Assembly: GCA_000507305.1 (NCBI GenBank)
Contig: DF239239.1
Location: 252,799-316,798, forward strand
Source of the DNA: Breviolum minutum Mf 1.05b.01
Lineage: Eukaryota > Sar > Dinophyceae > Suessiales > Symbiodiniaceae
Length of the DNA stretch: 64,000 nucleotides
Direction: 5' to 3'
Below the pieces are notes generated by a model. The model was not told where the DNA came from, searched no databases, and saw only the letters and a program-made list of their open reading frames with translations. Each line of letters begins with the position of its first letter. Position 1 is the first letter of the stretch. Made by a program: the position numbers and the translations under genes. Below, piece after piece: positions 54,721-64,000 of this stretch.

Positions 54721-55033
54721 AAGGATATATTTATGGAGGTTAAAGAGCTTGGCTACCAATCACTTTTCCCTATAAGGATCATCCAGGAAAAGAAAACCTG
54801 CGAAATAATTTTGATAAACTGTCTCTCCTTGAAACACATTGTTATCCGGCACATATGAATCTCCCGGACTTCCTTTCGAATATGGAACCATAGTTTTTGG
54901 ATCAATGAGTCTTACCGAATACTTAAGTTTTTAAGCATTTTCTGGTGGGTCGGTTGAAGGCTTCTTGACTGAATGACAATGCATCCATTGAACACCGTGG
55001 TGTGTTTTTTTTTGCGTGTTGCACTAGTTGCAG

Positions 55034-55100
55034 GCACCGTTGAACTCACCGCAACTGGCTGGGACACCAGAGAAAGGCGACCCATGGATTTCACTGAGAT
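55034..55100 (+). CDS. Exon-like island
   Basis: After CTAGTTGCAG; frames read GTVELTATGWDTRERRPMDF or APLNSPQLAGTPEKGDPWIS. An F3-like segment (CCCTCCCTGAAGCTTAACAG) follows at 55120. Confidence 0.33.
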
Positions 55101-56153
55101 TTGGGGGTTGGATGGGTTACCCTCCCTGAAGCTTAACAGCGAGTTGACACCAAAAAAAATGGATGGTTGGAAGACGATCCGTTCCTCTTGGGGAAACCTA
55201 TTTTCAGGTGCTATGCAGGTTTATGCCATTTTTGGCAGTTGGTGTGACCTGAGGTGATAGGAAAAATTGATCAAAGCAAGCCATGTTGTTACTAGGTGGA
55301 ACATGCTGATGTCACAATGTGAAATAAAATCTTGGATGTGTTTGAGGTGTTGTTTTAAATTCTACAATGGGTTTCATCACCATTTAACAAGCATTTGGGA
55401 AATTGTGTTTGTTCTTTTTCCAAACATTTTAAGCAATCCAAGAAACCAATCAGGCCATTTCAGCCGCGACCCAAGATGTAACAAAAATCATTTTTGAAAC
55501 AAAGGGTCACGTGGTCGTGAAGTGGCAAGTTGTTTCAAAATGGAGTCAGTGATTCGCGACATCTTGAAAAATCATAGGCAACTTTGCCAGGTTTGCACCA
55601 GTGATGATTCTGGGTAAATTATAGCGACCTGTTCCCGCCGGTTGGTCACCCCAAATGATGGTTAAGGATCAGGGAATCCCCCACAAAATATCCGAAAAAA
55701 TCAGGTTTAGGAGTTTAGGAATTATAATTTGCTCCATGGATGATTCATGATCCATCATTGAGAAAACCCGCCAGTTGAGCCCAGCTTCAAAAAACAGCCA
55801 GTCTTCAGAGTCCCAGGAACTTGATTTGCTGCCCATATTGCTCCAAAATCACTGTTTCTTGACCTGTAGTAGACGCAGATGCCATTTTTAATATCCGAGG
55901 TATCTTCAGAAGATGTTTGAGTTCAATCAACTATGAATACCAACGAAACAATAGATGTGTGTACAAGTTCGTTCTCAAAAAAACATGAATTTCGCTTGCA
56001 CACTCATCAAAATCATATTGTTGGATTTGTTAGCCTTCTCAAAAACCATCTTTGAGATTGGAGGTAACTTATGCAGCCACATATTTGGAAGACTTAAATT
56101 CCACCCTGCAACTCCCTTACATTTTTGCCGCCAATCCCCCGTTGAACTTTCAG

Positions 56154-56218
56154 CAGCTCTTCCGCCATGGCGGGTGATCAGACTGCCGATCAAGTCGTCG
56201 AGTCTTGGTCTCGAGCAG
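56154..56218 (+). CDS. Exon-like island, possible start exon
   Basis: After TTGAACTTTCAG; contains CCGCCATGG with reading MAGDQTADQVVESWSRA. Followed by CCTGCCGGTTGGTCACCCCA, which is also at about 55630. Confidence 0.33.
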
Positions 56219-57277
56219 TTCCTGCCGGTTGGTCACCCCAATTACCCAAATGGTGGGTTAGGAGTCCCCAAAAAACCTTGGTTTAGGTTTAGGAATTATA
56301 GTCTAGTGATTTCATGTAATTTGCGCAGATGATGTGTTTTTTGTCATGTCAGGTTGTTCCTTGTGAAGGTTTTTATAGATAATCTTCGTGGTTTGGTGGA
56401 AACCCCAACTTATCACCTATATTATATATTCACCTATAAACTTTTCATGTTTGTAAACCACTTTTTTGGGTATAATAATCTCTTTGAAACCTGTTTCAGC
56501 CAGAACGCAAATCGAAATCTAAGTTGTTGTATTCAAGAATTGTTTGTTATTCCAAGCCAAGCTATTAATGATGTGTTTTTTTTACAGCGCAGCAAAAACC
56601 AGGGTGTTTAGTTCAGTACTTTGCAGCTTGATGGCTTGATGATTCAAGGGGCCAAAAACACCCAAAACCACATGGCATGTTAAGCTCGGTGTAGGTACAT
56701 GAAACTTCCAGCACACAACAAAAAAACCCTTGTCTTTGGGTGCCATTGGGAGATATTTATTGTTCAAAAATTCCTACAGGTTGAAACCAGTTGGAGATGA
56801 TTCAAAATGATTCAAAATGAGCAGTTTCATTGGTTGAAACTCAAGAAGCATTAGAACATGATATCAAATTTACTCAATAGCAGTGACCAAAAGAAACCCA
56901 CTGGTTGTTTCGCTATATAGGGAAAGACATCCGACCCAAGTCATTCGGAGTATATAAGATTGCATTATTTTTCAGGATCCCATCATTGACCAACCAGGAT
57001 TTCATGGTTGATGTCAGGTCTTGGTTGTTTGCGTCTTGTATGATGATTGGATATGAATAGATATGATAGGTATATATATATATATATACATTTATTTATC
57101 ATATAAACCCACAAAAAACCCAGGCATCATAACTATAGTCTACATTTATTGCAAACAAAAAGGTCTGTCATTTTCGTTGGGGCTCTGTTTTAAACAAAAA
57201 AAACATCCAGGATTGTATTCCACTCATCGAAGCGGCGACCAAGCTTCTTGGTTTTGGAAGTTTTCGCAACTGGCCCA

Positions 57278-57429
57278 TACTTGGAGGATCATCCCATGAC
57301 TTGTAAGTGGTTAATAACCATGGTGATCGTAAGTCCCCATAACTGGGGTTATACTCTTCCAAATGGGCTAAATGGTTTGTAAATGGGGGTGATCCTATCT
57401 CCTTACTAATTGGGATGATCCTCCAAGTA
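57278..57429. repeat. MITE F10 copy
   Basis: TACTTGGAGGATCATCCC..GGGATGATCCTCCAAGTA; interior CTTGTAAGTGGTTAATAACC is the complement-related interior of 37613-37724. Confidence 0.9.
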
Positions 57430-57500
57430 GGAACAAAAACTGCAAATCAGCATTGGTTAGTTGCAGCAAATTTGTGTGAAAAGAATATATCATGTCAACC

Positions 57501-57634
57501 TATCCTCCCTGAAACTAACAGAAACAACGCCCCTGAAAATAGGGCAAAAATCCCAAAAGGAAATGTTCATCGACTCCAACCATGGATTTTCAGGGGCGAA
57601 CATGTTAGGGTTTTTCACAGTTTTAGGGAGTGTA
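57501..57634. repeat. MITE F3 copy
   Basis: TATCCTCCCTGAAACTAACA..GTTTTAGGGAGTGTA with inner CGCCCCTGAAAAT / ATTTTCAGGGGCG pair. Confidence 0.85.
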
Positions 57635-58149
57635 CCCCCCCCCCCCCAAACTTAATCAGCTTCCAATGGACGTGTCATCCAAATTCACCATACATTTTGC
57701 ATCAATATGAAATATGTCAAACTAATGTTGCTGCTATCGGGAGCTACCCATGAAACTTTTCTGGAAACTCCCTTTGATGCTTCAGATGTTCCCCCCAGTT
57801 TTACCGGATGCTGGGATCCCGGGATAGGACCCTTTCAAAGGTTGCTGTTGACCTCCAACGTTTGGGGATGAAAAGGTCACGGCTTGAATTCGCGCCATTT
57901 GCTATTCACTTAGCTAACCGACCGAAAGTAGTCCAAGGTTTGCACGGGATGATTGTCTCAACTGACACTGAAAATATCCGTGGATTGTGTGTATTGTGTA
58001 AAACATCCTCAAAAGTAATGAGTTATAAATTCGCTGCATCTCCCAGTCATCATGCAAATGTTAGATATTTTATTTCTATATATTTTTGTTGTGAATTGTA
58101 AACTATAACTACCAAAACCCTGAATGTTAACAGTTGGGTTTCTTCAAAG

Positions 58150-58263
58150 GTTCAACCCGGATTTTCGGGGCGTTGCAAGAAACCCCACTGCTTCAAGGCA
58201 GAAGGAGCTTGGAAATGGAGCCGTGAAGTCGAAGAAATATGCCGAGGTGCCAACTGGTTGTTG
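58150..58263 (+). CDS. Exon-like island
   Basis: After TTCTTCAAAG. One frame reads FSGRCKKPHCFKAEGAWKWS then REVEEICRGANW; another reads RNPTASRQKELGNGAVKSKK. Both plausible. Confidence 0.35.
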
Positions 58264-60239
58264 ATGGTTCTGAAATCCGGGGATCAACTCAACTCACCAG
58301 TTGAGGGAACTCACCAGTTGAAAGCACCTGAAACTTGATGGTTGGAAGTTGAGGTTGGTAGAGTTTATCCCATTATTTACAGGGTTTTGTATGTTTTTAT
58401 GCATCCCAAATGGTGGTTGTTTGGGATTTCTGAACCATCAACAGGGTGAACAGTGACCAAAAGAGATCCTGGTTATGAATGCTGTAAGGTAATAAGCCAT
58501 CATAAGGATTTCTATGAACCAAACAGTATATAAAATGGCGTAAAATGGAATGTCATAGGGAATTTTGAATATGCTCACTTCACGATTTGAAGTCTTTGGT
58601 GTTTTGTGTAGTGGGTGTTTTTTGAGTTAGCCAAGTGAGGTAAGTTAGAGGCTTTCAGGAATACTCCCCAAGAAGGTCTTACAAACAATCTTTTCTATTT
58701 GGTATGGCTGTTTTAGTATACTTACACCCCTGAAAACAAAGATGACATAGGAAATACATCGTCATTCATGGTGGATTGTCCAGCTAGTCATGTTACGTGG
58801 GCAGCTTCTGTAGGTCATCAGATTCATCAGATATTGGAAGGTTCAGGTACCTCAAAAAAAATCCAAAGATTTTCAGTGGTTAAACATACCACTTGCTAGG
58901 ACCTGCTCGAACCGGAATTTAGTGGGGTAAAACGTGGAAAACGAAGGATCCTCATGTTTTTTTTGTGAGATTAAGATTGCCACGGCTGCGAAATGGTGAC
59001 CGAAAATGGTCATATTCCCCGTACCACCTGGTGGCTTTTGATCCTGTATGATCTGCGGATTGCCTCCGTGGCTAGGCAGTTACTGCTTATGAGCAAGGCA
59101 TTCTCATCCTGGTCAGAGTCCCCAGAGGGTTGGGATCGATATTTCGATTTGCATACCCCAACTGGAGGTTAAGTTTAGGAAGGGAAGTCCCCTTTGTTTC
59201 AGGGGAAATCTATAGGTGAAAGACCGGAATTTGGCCACATCGAAGTTGAAGGAACCAAATATACATATATTGACCTAGTAGTTGAATGGCTTAGGTTTAT
59301 GGTTGCAATGCATCCCCGAAGTGGGTTGCAATGAGTTTTAGATTCATCCCCAAAAACTCTTCCAAATTATAACCCCTTTTAGATGCAGATGCAGATGAAG
59401 ATGATTTCTGAAGGCCTTCAAATGCTTTTTTTTGGGGGTGGGGGTTTCAGCCAGCCATCAGAAGTTTTTCAAACGACCTGCAACATGCTGAGATATTCCT
59501 TGAGTGCGAGACCTGAAACTCTATCCTTAAGCATGTTGAGACCCAAGGTGTAGTTGTGGCCGTTTGAAAACCAAAGATTCCTTAAAAGAAATGGTCAATC
59601 ATGTCAATCTAACAGCACTTTTGCTGTTTATTTTTCAGGAGTTTTTTAATATTGCCATGATGACTTCAAAGTTCGCTGTCTTGAGCAACTTTAAAAACTG
59701 GAAAGCCTCCCACCCCCCAAAACCCCATTTATTCTCGGAAAAATTGTGAGTTTCAGGGGGATTTCCTCAGGCGGTACACATGTACGATTTCTTCTACAGA
59801 AAATACAGGTAAGATGGTTCTGAAATCCCTTCTGTTAAGGAGGTAGAGGATCTCTTTAATGATCTGTGTATTTGGAGGACTGGACCCGGAAAATGATTTA
59901 TCGGTCCAGGTGCACGTTGGGTCGTGGATAGGTAACATCCCAAACAATCCTCCGGATTTGACAACATAACCATTCTGGGGATGGTGACAACAAAACTGAC
60001 ACTTTCAATGAAGAAATGTGACCTGGAAAACCATGGAAAACCATGACTTTCCGAATCACCGCTGCCTATTCATAGGATCTATGTATGGTATATTTACGTA
60101 CATTTAAAACCATAAACATCAACCTACATTTACTATTCAAAGGGGTGATTATCAGGTTCCATGTTAAAAAATCTGGGGAGCACCTACATTTTGTAGATTT
60201 GTATTGTAAATGTAGGTAAATATACCAATCCCATGGATT
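58264..60239. other. No confident gene
   Basis: F7-like ends near 58258-58442, an F2-like left end near 58445 and an F6 half near 60069. No supported coding signal. Confidence 0.45.
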
Positions 60240-60377
60240 CTATGGCCGTCCACGTCGATTCCCTTGAGGATAAAGCCGATGGACATCCTATCCTTCGGAG
60301 CGAAGGTGAACAGATGGTATCGCTGAAGGACGGGGCGTCGGTGTCTGACGGGGAGAGTTGCGACGAGAAAAACACAG
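60240..60377 (+). CDS. Exon-like island between two F6 palindromes
   Basis: Reads MAVHVDSLEDKADGHPILRS then EGEQMVSLKDGASVSDGESC and DEKNT, ending AACACAG|GTAAGA. F6-type sequence (GTAGGTAAATATACC / GGATCCATGTAACC) lies on both sides. Confidence 0.48.
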
Positions 60378-60387
60378 GTAAGAAATA

Positions 60388-60470
60388 CATACATAGGATC
60401 CATGTAACCTACATTTACCATAAACATCAGCTAAATATATGGGTAAATGTACCATATCTATATGGGATAT
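60388..60470. repeat. Palindromic MITE F6 copy
   Basis: CATAGGATCCATGTAACCTA..ATATATGGGTAAATGTACCA around CATAAACATCAG, starting about 10 bp inside the preceding splice donor. Confidence 0.7.
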
Positions 60471-60949
60471 CTCCCGTACATTGCAGTACGGGAAATTCCT
60501 CTTAGTTTGACGAAAAAAAATCGTGTTCCGAATGGCAGCTCTTGTTTCACCTTGTAGGGTGTGTGTATTTGAAAGATCAATTTGGGTGTTTCTTGAGACA
60601 ACAGAATTTTGCTAAATGAAACACTGACCTTTGAAGCATGTGACACCCCCTCGGTCCGTGAACCTGTTTCAATTTGGTGAGTTTTTTTCAGATTGTGACA
60701 ATTGAGAAGTTTAAATCAAATACTATAGGGACAGATTCATTCAATCTGTAAGGGACTCTTGTAGTAGTAGGATAATTTCCGCAGATTGATGAAGATCAAC
60801 TTTATTTTGGCAGGCCTGGGTGGTTTTGCCCCAGAAGCATGCTACAAGATCCTTTGATATTACTGTTGATAGTTCAGAAATCAAGCAAACCAATTAAAAA
60901 CATCGTTAGTTTATCTCTCATTTACCCTGAATCAGGGTTTTTTAATAGA

Positions 60950-61099
60950 TCCCAGCGAAAGGTAAAGCCAGAGTTCAGAAGTCCACTGATCTCCACTCAT
61001 TTTTTCAGCGAAGCCATGGAGAGAAAGGTTTCCCATCAAAATTTTCTTCGAATCAAGAGCGAAAAAACATCACTCACAATCAAGGAACAGGATGATTGA
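60950..61099 (+). CDS. Exon-like island
   Basis: After TTTTTTAATAG; frames read KARVQKSTDLHSFFQRSHGE or MERKVSHQNFLRIKSEKTSL. An internal TTTTTTCAG at about 61008 could be a second 3' splice site. Confidence 0.33.
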   Translation, partial: SQRKVKPEFRSPLISTHFFSEAMERKVSHQNFLRIKSEKTSLTIKEQDD

Positions 61100-61142
61100 A
61101 TCCGGGAACAGAATGTGGTAATGTTGATGGGAATGGAATAAC

Positions 61143-61218
61143 TGGGTGGTGGTTTCATATTTTTTTGTGTTCACCCAATTGGACTCATGTGTTTCAAATT
61201 GGTTGAAACCACCAACTA
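61143..61218. repeat. MITE F4 copy
   Basis: TGGGTGGTGGTTTCATAT..GGTTGAAACCACCAACTA. Confidence 0.82.
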
Positions 61219-61349
61219 GGCATATATCTCAACCATCAATTATATATATATATATATCTTTGTTAAAAGTGTGCCTTAGTTTCAAGGGAGATCTTGGATG
61301 ATTGTCATGGTAAATGGAAATGGACTAAACATTTTTTGTTCACCCCAAG

Positions 61350-61486
61350 ATGGTCCGATGATGCTGTTCTATCACCTCCTTCAGCCCTCAAGGCCACCTT
61401 GTACAGCAATATCGCACAGCAGGGTGGCCGAGTGTCGACTGGGATGGGGATGGGAAATAGCACCATGCCCAAGTCGTTGGAGCCTT
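61350..61486 (+). CDS. Exon-like island
   Basis: After TTCACCCCAAG: WSDDAVLSPPSALKATLYSN then IAQQGGRVSTGMGMGNSTMP. Good coding character in one frame. Function unknown. Confidence 0.45.
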
Positions 61487-62070
61487 GTGGGAACTTTTTA
61501 GGCCATGGAAATTGATGATTGATGGGGAGAAATATGTGGGAAGATGAACTTGATGACAGACAGAGTACCAAAAACAACAAAACACTTGCAACGTTACACT
61601 TCAAGCAGACTTGGTGCAACAAATGTGTTCTCTTGATGTTTGGTTTCTGCAAGATGACGCAAAATCATTTCATCACAGGATTCAACTATACCTAGAACCC
61701 AACTGGTAGGGGGTTGACTTGAACGATTTGTTTGGCTCCAAAAAAAACGGTCGGGTCATTGGCTTCAAGGTAAATATAGACTGGTGATGGCCAGTGAACC
61801 AACCAAACCCCCCCCCCCCACACACAAAAAACAAAAAACTCTCAGAAAGAAAGGGTCAGGCTTGATTCATGGCAATAGGGTGAATTTGATACACCATACA
61901 CTAGAGAAACAAAATGACGTGCTTGGATGATGACAAACCCCTTGCGAATAATGGTGGATAACATGCAGCTAAGGGGTATCGCCGGATCGCCCAGTTTATC
62001 CCTTGTAAGGGTCCCTTCTTAAGATCGTCGCTCTCATGAGGATGATACCTAGCCGCCGTAACGCCCCAGT

Positions 62071-62463
62071 AAACTCAGCTCGTTCGCTGTTTTAATCTTT
62101 GGCTCCCAGCAACTTTGTGCCTCTGTTTCCGGCATTGGTAACCCGACTTCACCAACGTCTTTGCTGTACCAACCTGCTCATCCGACAGTTTCCGAAGCTG
62201 TTCACATGTCGAAGGCGCAGTTTGGGTGGAGAGAAATCTCACTGTTGGACCTGCTTTGCCAGAAATTGGGGGTGAAAACGAAAGGTTCTATAAAGCGCCA
62301 TTCACCCCCTAAGAAGGCTGCTTACTCTACAATGTTCACCTCACCCTTTCCGGAGGGGTGGAAAGGGGAATCATATGTTTATGTCTTAACTGAAAGAGAT
62401 GCAACTTCAATCATCAAACTCTTGGAATCCACGTTGAATGTTCAGGGTGTTTTTGTTGGATAA
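62071..62463 (+). CDS. Exon-like ORF, unknown function
   Basis: The frame is open for about 130 codons to TAA 62461-62463; first Met at 62161. Segments: SVSGIGNPTSPTSLLYQPAH, SKAQFGWREISLLDLLCQKL, a basic KRHSPPKKAAYSTMFTSPFP, and a C-terminal ESYVYVLTERDATSIIKLLE. A compact alpha/beta C-terminal part is suggested. After the ORF come AT-rich bases. It may be the last exon of a gene or a remnant of a mobile-element protein. Confidence 0.48.
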   Translation, partial: KLSSFAVLIFGSQQLCASVSGIGNPTSPTSLLYQPAHPTVSEAVHMSKAQFGWREISLLDLLCQKLGVKTKGSIKRHSPPKKAAYSTMFTSPFPEGWKGESYVYVLTERDATSIIKLLESTLNVQGVFVG

Positions 62464-62876
62464 TATATCTATTTCGCATGAGGTTTTCCAAGTAAACAAA
62501 CATATATTCTTTGTTTTCACATTTATAGGCGCTTAGTTTGGTTTGTGAGGACCTTGATTCGGTACCGAAGATGTTAGGATTTGTCAATGGGGGGGCGTGA
62601 CTTGGGGTCCTTGTTCATTTAGTTGTAGGAAAAAACCTGCAGAATTAATTACCTGGACATCCTGTTGAGATAGCAATTTAATGGATATGTTCCAACAGGA
62701 AATGCATCTCTAGTTGCTTAGAAATCCTCCGGTAGGCTTTCCATTGTATGTTTGCTTCTTTTGCACAGCTTTTCCTTTTTATGGGTGTGAAAATTTTAAG
62801 CTTTGTTATATGGAGTCATCGTCATGTTTGTGTATGTCATGCACGGCTCATCACAGAATTCACACAAAGATCCATT
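62464..62876. other. No recognised feature
   Basis: AT-rich sequence downstream of the preceding ORF with no repeat or coding signal seen. Confidence 0.5.
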
Positions 62877-63039
62877 AGAGCGACAAAATCCTGGTTGGTT
62901 AGGGTATATAGGGGATGAAATTCTACCCACTTATATATAGGGATTGTATAGGGATTATAATAAACCAATATCAGGATCCCTATTAAACAACCAGTATTTC
63001 ATGAAACGTATCCGACGGTGACTCATTTGTTGCCCGCAG
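62877..63039 (+). repeat. MITE F2 copy ending in a 3' splice-site sequence
   Basis: AGAGCGACAAAATCCTGGTT..GGTTAGGGTATATAGGGGAT..GGATCCCTATTAAACAACC and right end CTCATTTGTTGCCCGCAG. The last 18 bp have the form of a consensus 3' splice site. Confidence 0.8.
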
Positions 63040-63557
63040 CAGGTGGGAGGTGAAGATATGAAGAAAAAGTCAAGGTTGGGAATCTCCGGTGGCAGATGGG
63101 TGATTCAGTGTGCGTTGCTTGCTTTGTAAAAAAATACGCAGAAATACAAGAACAAAAACATATCAGAAATATGTATAATATGTATGTACCGTACACACAT
63201 GACGATTGACCAGTTGCGATTTACCAAATGGTTAACTGGTATGTTTTTTCACTTAGGGCATTTTACTGCACTTACCAGTTGGAATGGTGAAAGTAGGTAT
63301 GTTTCACTTAGGGCATAAATTTCCACAAAGGTTCACGGTCCAAGTGAGTGAAGGTAATTACCCAGCGGGCTGGAACCACCATGAAAATGAGTCGGTTTGG
63401 AAGATGTTCATCTCCTTTTCAGGTGGGGTTTTCAAAATGTGAGTTTTCGGGCGGGAAGTTTTGAGGCTCAAACCTCAATGAGAGGAGATGCTGGAACCAA
63501 ACCAAACCTCCAACGAGTTCAGTTTTGAAAATGTGTGACCTAGAGTTTGAGGATCTC

Positions 63558-63643
63558 ATAGGACCCACATGTATGATATATTTACCTATACGTTTTACCT
63601 TCAAATTCAACTAGATAGATATAGGATATACATGGATCCGATA
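63558..63643. repeat. Palindromic MITE F6 copy
   Basis: CATAGGACCCACATGTATGA..GATATACATGGATCCGATAG. Confidence 0.75.
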
Positions 63644-63728
63644 GGATTGTCAGCTCCAGAGTTGAAGTTTTAAAAGCCAAGGGCACGACCTGTAGGGCGG
63701 GGAGAGGCGACATGATTGAACTTTGTAA

Positions 63729-63851
63729 CATATGGGTGTTTCCAAAAATAGGGGTAAAAAAGTACCCCAAAAGTGGATGGTTTATTTCATGGAACACCCT
63801 ATTTTTTAATGGATGATTTGGGGGGAAAACCCACTATTTTCGGAAACATCC
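63729..63851. repeat. MITE F12 copy
   Basis: GGGTGTTTCCAAAAATAGGG..CCCACTATTTTCGGAAACAT; same family as 46091-46199. The rest of the window to 64000 shows nothing further. Confidence 0.82.
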
Positions 63852-64000
63852 ATTTGTATACTATATCCTTGCGATCCACTTCCAGCCAGTAACTGAATGT
63901 AAATGAAGTTTCTTCGGGTGGGATTCCCTACTACAAATGTAATGTCATCCTGGTGGTGACGGTTGCTGAGTGGGAAGTAAATCCAAGATATTCTGACCTT

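Overview
The window looks like nuclear DNA of a dinoflagellate-type alga. I infer this from the large non-coding fraction, dozens of short inverted-repeat (MITE-like) elements, short exon-like islands with GT..AG borders, trinucleotide microsatellites, and a retroelement family whose Gag-like and NPGP-containing proteins resemble dinoflagellate genome sequences. Nothing bacterial (operons, ribosome binding sites) is seen. The species cannot be named from the sequence.

The outstanding feature is a 7.8 kb tyrosine-recombinase (YR) retrotransposon at 23339-31107. It has split direct repeats in the order A1 - genes - B1 - A2 - B2, as in Ngaro/PAT/VIPER-type elements. It carries five plus-strand genes: a small Cys-containing hydrophobic ORF1, a coiled-coil ORF2, a Gag-like ORF3, an ORF4 with reverse transcriptase and RNase H, and an ORF5 combining a C5-cytosine-methyltransferase-like domain, an NPGP (2A-like) motif and a tyrosine recombinase. 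Three consecutive gene boundaries (ORF1/2, ORF2/3, ORF3/4) are exact ATGA stop/start overlaps and the fourth (ORF4/5) is GTGA. This suggests a polycistronic RNA read by coupled termination-reinitiation. The copy has four apparent frameshifts but no isolated nonsense codon, and B1 and B2 look identical, so it is either young or affected by indel errors in the assembly. It sits inside an older MITE, and its 3' side runs into an N and a 9-bp satellite.

The rest is a mosaic of MITE families (labelled F1-F14 here), microsatellites and short coding islands. At 560-2270 a minus-strand gene fragment with one frameshift lies between two blocks of a 12-bp minisatellite. From about 2.7 kb to 22 kb and 31.6 kb to 62.5 kb there are plus-strand exon-like islands of 30-390 bp, many with plausible splice borders, separated by MITE-filled intron-like DNA. 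Several encode coiled-coil or charged stretches, and one (about 40.6-41.0 kb) encodes an eight-cysteine zinc-binding-like module. I could not join them into a confident gene model. At 48.6-49.4 kb there is a fragment of a probable retroelement protein, and at 53.7-54.5 kb an intronless decayed gene of unknown origin.

One MITE family (F2) starts with GTGAGC directly after coding sequence in one copy and ends with a consensus 3' splice site in another. It may therefore be intron-generating (introner-like). Two other elements (41032-41185 and 49767-50790) have 5-bp target-site duplications.
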